A stretch of 64,000 bases of DNA from Calliopum simillimum (taxonomy: Eukaryota > Arthropoda > Insecta > Diptera > Lauxaniidae). The stretch covers positions 19,717,187 through 19,781,186 of the forward strand of contig OX638368.1 of NCBI GenBank assembly GCA_951812925.1, in the 5' to 3' direction. Position numbers and translations under genes: made by a program. The notes beneath the pieces are model-generated. The model was not told where the DNA came from. It saw nothing but the letters and a program-made list of their open reading frames with translations, and searched no databases. Positions 61,701 through 64,000 of this stretch are shown piece after piece. How positions within the stretch are numbered: position 1 is the stretch's first letter; each line of letters begins with the position of its first letter.

Positions 61701-64000
61701 ATTTCTCGGAATCACAACTCATGAAAAATAATTTTTGCTTTTTTTGATTTTTCATACACACTATGATCGAACTCAAAGTTGATGCGAAGTAGTGGATCAT
61801 CAGTAGGTGTTGTTTTAAGTTGATTGCATAGAAAAAAAAAAAACAACAAATTTGTCATAGGTGGCTCACTTTTGTTTTGAACAGCTCAATTGAAATAGCA
61901 TGAAAAATGCTCGCATGGAAATTCACAAACGATATATGTGGTGGCTATGAGAACAGAAATGACCTAACCCACAAATCGAAAAAAAAAAAACTGTAATCGG
62001 ACAAGTTTCAGACAAAAAGAGGGGGGTTTTGATAAGAATACGTGATACGCTCATTGGTGTATTTGGCAATTGTAATACAAGCGACAATACTAAAATATTG
62101 CATTAAGGGGCAGAGGTGGCATACTTTTGTCTGATAAAAAGGAAAAACTAAACATAAGTGATTTATAATGTGCTACAAAAGTGTGAACTGCGTCTTAAAA
62201 AGAGTTTGATACGTCTGCTAAAAATTTATTAAAGGCACAATTACTAACTGATATCTGCCGACAAGCATTTAATGAAGAGTCATAAGCGTATCATCAAATA
62301 TGGGCATTATAAATTATCTTGACAACGGTCGACGAACTTCGAACTCGCGAATGAACGTGTGCACGTTGGAAAGATTTTTGCTAAGGTAAAGGATAAAGTA
62401 AGTTATCGATTAAGCACTTTTGTACGTATAAGTATGTCAACAAAAGATTTTTTTACTTCACTGTCTAGTGTATTCAACCAAGTAAAATCTTTTTCTTTGT
62501 GAAACCTTTCGTTAAATTTTATATAATTATAACTTTTAAAATAAACACTTATACAGATAAGTAAACAATTGACCTTTGAGGTTGACGAAAAAAAGAATTT
62601 AAAAATTATTTACAGTTGTTTATTGAATGCTTTAAAGGGTTGTTAGTTGATCGGAACTCACTTGAACCGGAAACAACTTTTCCATTTCATTTTATATATT
62701 CGCATACATTCACTATGAATGTTTATTTATTCTTTCTGTCTTTTATCATATTTGTTTTTTCATACTTTATTTTATGATTTGCTAATAAATAATAAATTTA
62801 ATTTTTCATTTGTACATTTGACGCATTCACTAAACATTTGAAAGCTACTTTTAACAAATCAAATACTTCTAAGTATATAATAAAAAACGTAACAAAAAAA
62901 AAAGTGTAAATTGAAAATGAACTGCGTTTTATAATATATATGTAACAAAACGTCTACTTTTTTTTTCATTCTTCAAAAAATTCTTTATCTATTTCTCGCT
63001 ATAACGTTACGCTTGTGTTGATAATAATAGAAAAAAATAAATGCAAAGTACTTTAAGCTTTTTGTTTTTTGTTTCTTTCAACTTACCTTCGTTAGCTTCT
63101 TCTGAATCTTCTGTGGCTAATTCTTCGTCCTCCAAATCGTCTTCGTCAACGTCTTCTTCGTCGTCTTCTTCCTCCTCTACGTCGTCCTCGTCTCCTTCGC
63201 CTCCTGCTGCTGTTGTTAATTCACCACCACCAGCAGTTGTTGCGTTTGTATTGGTAAATGTGAGGAATTGATAATTCCTTAATAAATTATTATTTTTACG
63301 ATATTCACGTATTTTATCGAAACGAGATTGCTGCGTTCCTGTTGTTCCTGCTGTTTCAGTTCCTGCTGCTGCAGTAGATGACGCTCCTGTTGTAGCAACA
63401 AAATTTATGTTATTGTTGTGATTATTATTCGCAGACGTTGACGCTGCTTCTGCTGTTGATAATGACGTTGATGTGGCTGAATTTGTTCTCGTATTGATTT
63501 TAGCTTTATGGCCAACAACTGATAACGAATTTCTAGTGTTATGTACTTGCTGTTGTGGTTTATTATCACCACCAACAAAACTACATTCAACAACTCGCTT
63601 AGACGAAGTAGAAGCAACACTATTGTTTAAATTGTTTTTATTTTGTTTATTGGTGAAGAAATTTACTTTGATTTTTCCTGTACTACTTCCTCCTGCTGAT
63701 CCACCACCACCTAAATTTCGTGTATGAATAAACGTATGCGAACGTTGAAGTTGTTTTTGTTGTTGTTTCTGCCGTTGATTATCACTGCTGTTATCGGAGC
63801 TATAGTCAGCTGTGGTTGTATTTGTTGTTGTTGTACTTTTCTTGGACGTTAAATTACGACTGCCGTGACTATGGCTGACTTTACGTGTTTTTCTATAGTA
63901 ATTCAGCAAATTACTTTTATTGTTGTTGCGTTGTGGTGTTGTCGCTGCTGTGGTGTTGTTGTCAATGCAGTCGTTATTTGTATTTTTGCTGTTGCTGCTG
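28278..64000 (-). CDS. ctrip: ctrip / TRIP12-type HECT E3 ubiquitin ligase (5' end outside)
   Basis: Coding exons in transcript order: 64000..63087 (open to the edge), 53206..51323, 44919..44836, 44648..41532, 40744..39834, 39762..39423, 34619..33796, 33731..33006, 32928..32740, 32665..32464, 28735..28278. Every junction is GT-AG and the frame closes throughout, giving about 3215 visible residues. Order of parts: disordered N-terminus, armadillo-like helices, a WWE domain, a Ser-rich linker, TRIP12-specific middle region and a C-terminal HECT domain. Human TRIP12 is about 2000 aa; the excess is low-complexity S/T/Q/H/N sequence, as in Drosophila ctrip. The enzyme takes ubiquitin from an E2 on its catalytic Cys and passes it to substrates; in flies it acts on CLOCK in the circadian system, and TRIP12 handles N-degron/UFD substrates. 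The introns total about 26 kb and are full of transposons. Confidence 0.95.
28861..28967. repeat. 107-bp palindromic MITE, copy 2
   Basis: Same ends and length as 26477..26583, with the central CAATAGAGAATGCACGGCAG; a few substitutions separate the copies. It lies in the last ctrip intron, 126 bp upstream of the last exon's acceptor (in transcript direction). Confidence 0.85.
29263..29735. repeat. GAAATAACGCC fold-back repeat, best copy
   Basis: Starts GGCGTTAGGAAATAACGCCC and ends GGCGTTATTTTC. The left half contains mostly GAAATAACGCCCAAA units and the right half mostly the complement (TTTGGGCGTTATTTC), so the whole folds into a hairpin about a centre near 29440-29560. Same family as 869-1136. 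Confidence 0.65.
29736..30704. other. Last ctrip intron, part without recognised elements
   Basis: A minus-strand ORF of 66 codons (30187..30387) has no family that I recognise. The rest is AT-rich and non-coding. Confidence 0.4.
30705..31905. repeat. Minisatellite, about 30 copies of a 39-bp unit
   Basis: The unit on the plus strand runs TATCGAGAAACATCCAAAAT then ATCGGTAAAAGTCCAAAAG. Variants swap GGT for GAT, CGAGA for CGAAA, and GTAT for GCAT. A shortened variant (AAATATCGAGAAGTATCGAGAAACATCC) occurs near 30740, 31200, 31225 and 31800, giving a higher-order pattern. As 39 is divisible by three and the unit lacks stops in several frames, long ORFs run through it on both strands. They encode 13-residue repeats such as [13 protein letters not shown] on the minus strand and [12 protein letters not shown](V) on the plus strand. 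It lies within the last ctrip intron. Confidence 0.9.
31906..32463. other. Last ctrip intron, 5' part
   Basis: No gene was accepted. A minus-strand ORF starts at 31999 with a hydrophobic N-terminus and runs into the minisatellite (see findings). The remainder, up to the exon at 32464, is AT-rich. Confidence 0.4.
32464..34619 (-). CDS. ctrip: ctrip exons 7-10: TRIP12 middle region and HECT N-lobe
   Basis: Exons 34619..33796, 33731..33006, 32928..32740 and 32665..32464. The first has [16 protein letters not shown], then [19 protein letters not shown] and [10 protein letters not shown] blocks shared with human TRIP12. The second starts [16 protein letters not shown] (the HECT N-lobe) and then carries an insertion of about 170 residues, rich in N, S and T, that human TRIP12 lacks at this length. 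[20 protein letters not shown] resumes the fold, followed by [11 protein letters not shown] and [17 protein letters not shown]. Introns between these exons are 64, 77 and 74 bp, far shorter than the rest of the gene. Confidence 0.93.
34918..36835 (+). mobile_element. 5'-truncated non-LTR retrotransposon with RNase H (LOA/I/R1-like)
   Basis: It begins inside the reverse transcriptase at [12 protein letters not shown], followed by the YADDVVIL catalytic box, thumb sequence, a complete RNase H ([47 protein letters not shown]) and a C-terminal zinc-knuckle-like [20 protein letters not shown]. The stop is at 36682-36684 and the 3' tail is (CCTAA)n at about 36815-36832. RNase H rules out the Jockey clade; LOA, I or R1 fit. 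It is 5' truncated, as is usual for LINEs, and lies in ctrip intron 6 in the opposite orientation. Confidence 0.85.
34920..36684 (+). pseudogene. LINE reverse transcriptase/RNase H ORF broken by a 52-bp duplication
   Basis: The RT part is open from about 34920 to 35633 and the RNase H part from 35542 to 36684, in different frames. They overlap at a perfect head-to-tail repeat of 52 bp (about 35571..35674, unit containing AAGCTTCTGCTTCATGCAGT). Because 52 is not a multiple of three, the duplication shifts the frame; otherwise the two halves show no stop codons. The residues [13 protein letters not shown] around the joint are encoded twice. Confidence 0.85.
37045..38386 (+). mobile_element. hAT-superfamily element with 8-bp target duplication
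   Basis: Ends CAGCCATGTCAAACTC and GAGTTTGACATGCCTG form an inverted repeat, bracketed by the 8-bp direct repeat GTGTACTC (37037..37044 and 38387..38394). The interior (37470-37910, plus strand) has hAT transposase remnants of the GTF2IRD2/Charlie-like group: [35 protein letters not shown] and the dimerisation motif CEQLFSPMK, with stops and frameshifts. The right part carries the dispersed repeat copy 37913..38303. It is defective and cannot move by itself. Confidence 0.88.
38387..38432. repeat. 23-bp tandem duplication next to the hAT target site
   Basis: GTGTACTCGATACAGAGCTT plus CTG occurs twice in a row (38387..38409, 38410..38432), directly after the element. The first eight bases are the target-site duplicate. 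The surrounding sequence (GGGCGTGGCACCGCC, GTGGGCG) looks like an older repeat into which the hAT inserted. Confidence 0.8.
38433..39422. other. ctrip intron 6, rest
   Basis: No gene seen. From 38680 to 38960 short motifs such as TTTTTCGA(T/C) recur every 20-40 bp, a degenerate tandem array. The remaining sequence is AT-rich. Confidence 0.4.
39423..40744 (-). CDS. ctrip: ctrip exons 5-6: Ser-rich linker and helical region
   Basis: Exons 40744..39834 and 39762..39423. The first starts [20 protein letters not shown], includes [13 protein letters not shown] (conserved in TRIP12), a Ser/Asn-rich run, and [22 protein letters not shown], then a leucine-rich helical segment. The second encodes [35 protein letters not shown], an acidic [12 protein letters not shown] stretch and [10 protein letters not shown]. 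The junctions to exons 4 and 7 keep frame. Confidence 0.92.
40798..41517 (-). mobile_element. Dispersed element filling ctrip intron 4, with a nested PIF-like MITE
   Basis: Read on the minus strand it begins GGGCTTTATCATGAATTTATC and shares the order of motifs with 9388-9810 and 45433-45520 plus 46610-46690, ending around CATTCTCATTGATAAATTTG. It occupies nearly the whole 787-bp intron 40745..41531. A 219-bp insertion, 40971..41189, has inverted ends GGCCCGGATTCA/TGAATCTGGGCC and TTA on both sides, the 3-bp target type of PIF/Harbinger elements. Confidence 0.65.
40971..41189. mobile_element. PIF/Harbinger-like MITE, 219 bp
   Basis: The inverted terminal repeat is GGCCCGGATTCATTGTCATTAG on the left, against the complement of CTAATGACTTTGAATCTGGGCC on the right. 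It is flanked by TTA (40968..40970, 41190..41192). The interior is a further imperfect palindrome around GTTAACTAA. The assignment rests on the target duplication and the GGCCC-type end only. Confidence 0.65.
41532..44648 (-). CDS. ctrip: ctrip exon 4: armadillo-like repeats, WWE domain, low-complexity tail
   Basis: The largest exon, 3117 bp. After an S/T-rich lead-in come [20 protein letters not shown] and about 400 residues of helical repeats (for example [20 protein letters not shown] and [20 protein letters not shown]), closely matching TRIP12's armadillo-like region. The WWE domain, coded at about 43370-43170, reads [19 protein letters not shown] then [22 protein letters not shown] domains bind ADP-ribose or mediate protein contacts. 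Next comes [22 protein letters not shown] and more helices, then about 330 residues rich in H, Q, P, A and S, closing with a basic [19 protein letters not shown] stretch that may act in nuclear import. Confidence 0.95.
44836..44919 (-). CDS. ctrip: ctrip exon 3, 84-bp microexon
   Basis: Encodes [28 protein letters not shown], 28 residues, in phase 1 at both sides like its neighbours, so its skipping would leave the frame intact. Acceptor CCCCTTTAG and donor GTAAATT are both present. Confidence 0.8.
45525..46597. mobile_element. TA-flanked inverted-repeat element (Tc1-like MITE) carrying a nested element
   Basis: Ends CACAGTGCAACACAAAAAAT...CCCTAGGGTCTCATAGTG and the complement CACTATGAGACCCCAGGGAC...TGCACTGTG, flanked by TA on both sides. 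Arms extend into TTTTTCATT.TATGGCA. The centre is occupied by the TTAA-type element 45770..46447. The whole sits inside a copy of the dispersed element whose parts lie at 45433-45520 and 46610-46690: three levels of nesting. Confidence 0.7.
45770..46447. mobile_element. TTAA-flanked non-autonomous element, copy 1 (678 bp)
   Basis: Ends GGGAGTAGTCAGGTAGAA and TTCTACCTGACTACTCCC, exactly bordered by TTAA (45766..45769, 46448..46451). TTAA duplication is the mark of the piggyBac superfamily. Inside lie a second inverted pair GGCTATCTTGGGTACTAGAA/TTCTAGTACCCAAGATAGCC and a GGTACCCACGATT/AATCGTGGGTACC pair. No transposase. Nearly identical to 56614..57304. Confidence 0.8.
46670..48685. repeat. Inverted-repeat element enclosing a mariner relic
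   Basis: The left arm, about 46670-46910 (CTAACGAACGTATC, TTTTTTTCGCAGTATT, GGAAAAGAGACCTTATCTTCAC), is the inverted counterpart of 48590-48685 (GTGAAGATAAGGTTCCTTTTCC, AATACTGCGAAAAATACTG, CGATCGTTAG). The space between holds the rosa-like mariner remnant at 46932-47665 and, at 47830-48200, repeats of TATGGGGGGTGCCACACCCCC type. Boundaries are approximate. Confidence 0.5.
46932..47665 (-). pseudogene. Mariner transposase relic of the DD41D (rosa) type, internally deleted
   Basis: Minus strand. It starts [20 protein letters not shown] (ATG at 47665), then jumps, with about 100 residues missing, to [14 protein letters not shown] (first catalytic Asp), shifts frame near 47450, and continues as [16 protein letters not shown] (second Asp) and [16 protein letters not shown] (third Asp). 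There are 41 residues between the second and third Asp, which defines DD41D; typical mariners have 34. The end is [13 protein letters not shown]. The deletion and frameshift make it inactive. Confidence 0.8.
48690..49080 (+). repeat. Continuation of the dispersed repeat seen at 9830-10180
   Basis: Shares AGAAAGAATATGTAA, GTGTCGCTCG, GATATAACCATC, GGATATAGC.TT.AGAAAAACCGG and GGATGGAT with the copy in CCDC39 intron 3, on the same strand. Followed by unrecognised AT-rich sequence. Confidence 0.6.
49207..49346. repeat. ~140-bp palindromic MITE
   Basis: Arms GGGTTCAAATCGACG...GTGAACGTACAACTCGCGACGTAAA and TTTACGTCACGAGTTGTACGTTCAC...GCGGCGATTAAACCCC are inverted. A shorter relative, missing its middle, is at 25815-25885 (GGGGTCCAATTCGTGAACGC, GCGGCGATTCAACCCC). 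Confidence 0.7.
49681..50531. mobile_element. piggyBac-like TTAA element with internal GC palindromes, 851 bp
   Basis: Ends CACGTTGAGTGCCA and TGGCACTCAACGTG, directly bordered by TTAA (49677..49680, 50532..50535). Inside are five or six copies of the near-palindrome TGTACCGCCGGCGGTACAC, often followed by (A/G)TGGCAC, at about 49698, 49922, 50378, 50420 and 50462 with a shorter one at about 50005. Near the left end, the 32-bp unit AAAATGTCTATCACCAGGTG.. is tandemly repeated. No transposase ORF. Non-autonomous member of a piggyBac-type family. Confidence 0.8.
50536..51322. other. ctrip intron 2, 3' rest
   Basis: Only short ORFs, none recognisable. This stretch lies just downstream (in transcript terms) of the low-complexity exon at 51323. 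Confidence 0.4.
51323..53206 (-). CDS. ctrip: ctrip exon 2: N-terminal low-complexity region
   Basis: 1884 bp, phase 1 at both ends. It opens [16 protein letters not shown] and goes through a basic [26 protein letters not shown] stretch. The remainder is dominated by Q and H tracts (for example HQHQQQQQH), Pro runs, poly-Ser and a Gly/Ala-rich part. No folded domain is visible. TRIP12 proteins all begin with a long disordered region, but its sequence is not conserved. The start AG at 53207..53208 joins in frame with the donor at 63086. The opposite strand shows long spurious ORFs caused by the triplet repeats. Confidence 0.88.
53243..53400. repeat. CAT-rich microsatellite and poly(T) tracts
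   Basis: An imperfect (CAT/CAA)n run from 53243 to 53304 is followed by several runs of 9-18 T up to 53380. Simple sequence in ctrip intron 1, just upstream (in transcript direction) of the exon 2 acceptor. Confidence 0.8.
53401..54074. other. ctrip intron 1, unremarkable stretch
   Basis: AT-rich; no recognised genes or repeats. Confidence 0.4.
54075..54306. repeat. Fold-back MITE, copy 2 of the 24690 family
   Basis: Ends GTCAATTGTTAACTATCCTATC and GATAGGATAGTTTACAATTGAG, with arms through GGAGAGTTAAGAAACAGCTCAGAACTCCATT. Same internal layout as 24690..24920. Confidence 0.75.
54677..55106. repeat. Minisatellite of about 22-bp units
   Basis: About 18-20 copies of AAATTAAACCTTTTTCCAAATC, with length variants. 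Runs of the unit are interrupted by variants with TTAATCCGCCATTTTTCC-type changes, suggesting a longer higher-order period. Non-coding, in ctrip intron 1. Confidence 0.85.
55419..56164. mobile_element. Non-autonomous element with CAGTGCTGCCAC ends
   Basis: Left end CAGTGCTGCCACATTGCTTCC and right end complementary to CAGTGCTGCCACTTTAG are inverted; inward, both sides have AATTT..GCTACG / CGTAGCAAA motifs. CAGTG-type ends fit hAT elements, but a clean 8-bp target duplication was not visible, and no transposase is present. Confidence 0.5.
56614..57304. mobile_element. TTAA-flanked non-autonomous element, copy 2 (691 bp)
   Basis: Same ends as 45770..46447 and bordered by TTAA (56610..56613, 57305..57308). 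The two copies differ mainly in homopolymer lengths and a few substitutions, so they moved recently. It sits between inverted sequences (TATCATGTATGACGAATGAA at about 56446 and its complement at about 57330), so it has split an older fold-back repeat. Confidence 0.82.
57353..58589. other. ctrip intron 1, no gene seen
   Basis: AT-rich sequence. The motif TTTACCGTGG occurs twice (about 57450 and 57590), perhaps part of the older fold-back element. Short ORFs on the minus strand are not recognisable. Confidence 0.4.
58590..59352. repeat. Element with CCCAACAAACAA ends and an embedded tRNA-like segment
   Basis: The left end TACAACCCAACAAACAATTTTT and right end AACGTTTTTGTTTGTTGGGAAT are inverted. 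TTTCCAAACG and CAAACGTTT recur inside. The middle contains the tRNA-like segment at 58808-58877. No protein coding. Confidence 0.5.
58808..58877 (+). other. Degenerate tRNA-like segment (Pol III B-box)
   Basis: CATAGGTTCGATTCTCAGT resembles a T-arm with a B-box (GGTTCGATTC), and the preceding GACTCATAACTTGG resembles an anticodon loop with CAT. Stems pair poorly, so it is not a working tRNA. A T-run follows. It could be a SINE head or a tRNA-derived relic. Confidence 0.4.
59757..60356 (-). mobile_element. Internally deleted mariner, 600 bp, with intact ends
   Basis: Inverted ends ACATGTCATTCAATAAGTCC / GGACTTATTGAATGACCTGT continue as GTAGGAT, flanked by TA on both sides (59755..59756, 60357..60358). 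On the minus strand, transposase pieces follow in order: [10 protein letters not shown] (N-terminal helix-turn-helix), [34 protein letters not shown] (first catalytic Asp) and, after a deletion that removes the other two Asp, [19 protein letters not shown] to the stop. Ends are good enough for mobilisation in trans. Confidence 0.85.
60425..61544. repeat. Fold-back element with ~165-bp arms
   Basis: Arms 60425..60590 and 61378..61544 are inverted copies (CACAGTAGGCTCC, TTTTGAGTTTGACTTT, GGGGATGTGTTCGTAC, AAAATCGGAGCTGATCGGTT, GTAAGTTACAGCCAATTACATG). The 790-bp centre is AT-rich and has no ORF of note. No target duplication was recognised. Confidence 0.75.
61545..63086. other. ctrip intron 1, 5' part
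   Basis: No genes or clear repeats recognised; AT-rich throughout. Confidence 0.4.
63087..64000 (-). CDS. ctrip: ctrip most upstream visible exon (partial)
   Basis: The frame is open to the window edge; the donor GTAAGTT is at 63086. The 304 visible residues are rich in N, S, T, Q and G, with a basic [17 protein letters not shown] segment and a strongly acidic block ([20 protein letters not shown]) before EDSEEANE. The acidic stretch resembles those in TRIP12 N-termini. It is assigned to ctrip because it joins the next exon in frame (GAA G + TT) with no competing gene between; transcript evidence is absent, so this is the weakest link of the chain. Confidence 0.72.

Noticed and set aside
63041..63271. 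Plus-strand Ser-rich ORF at the ctrip exon 1 donor
   Set aside because: It is the complement of the acidic Asp/Glu codons of ctrip.

Overview
The window is nuclear DNA from a higher fly (Diptera, Brachycera), most likely a tephritid fruit fly. The evidence is single-copy insect genes with short GT-AG exons and Drosophila-like homopolymer tracts (Q, H, A, S), AT-rich introns crowded with transposons, and a decayed mariner of the DD41D (rosa-like) type first described from Ceratitis. The species call is inference; order and gene identities are well supported. No rRNA gene, functional tRNA, CRISPR array or bacterial operon was seen.

Layout, left to right. (1) 1-2000, plus strand: 3' part of the Paf1 gene (atms), two exons, ending in a long RS-rich tail. 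(2) 2184-11852, minus strand: a complete nine-exon CCDC39 orthologue (about 936 aa, a ciliary axoneme ruler protein), tail-to-tail with atms with only 183 bp between stop codons. Its 4-kb seventh intron carries a Mutator-like transposon with intact ends and a 10-bp target duplication. (3) 11853-18626: intergenic transposon graveyard (fold-back elements, a mariner relic, an inverted broken copy of a zinc-finger exon). (4) 18627-22132, minus strand: a three-exon C2H2 zinc-finger gene. (5) 22133-28277: intergenic repeats grading into an AT-rich 3' UTR. (6) 28278-64000 and beyond, minus strand: ctrip, the TRIP12-type HECT E3 ubiquitin ligase. Eleven coding exons and about 3215 residues are visible; the start lies past the window end. 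Its giant introns hold most of the mobile DNA.

The three complete or nearly complete minus-strand genes (ctrip, zinc finger, CCDC39) are independent units; nothing suggests joint regulation. Exon chains were built by hand from GT/AG sites, reading-frame continuity across every junction and recalled family similarity. Each chain closes in frame, which is strong internal support.

The accessory DNA is the most novel part. It contains a 1.2-kb array of 39-bp repeats open in several frames, non-autonomous TTAA-flanked elements (two near-identical copies of one family, plus one with internal 18-19-bp palindromes), a hAT relic with an 8-bp target duplication, nested insertions up to three levels deep, several fold-back families present two or three times, and a LINE whose ORF is broken by a 52-bp tandem duplication. 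I found no candidate for a wholly new multi-gene system.
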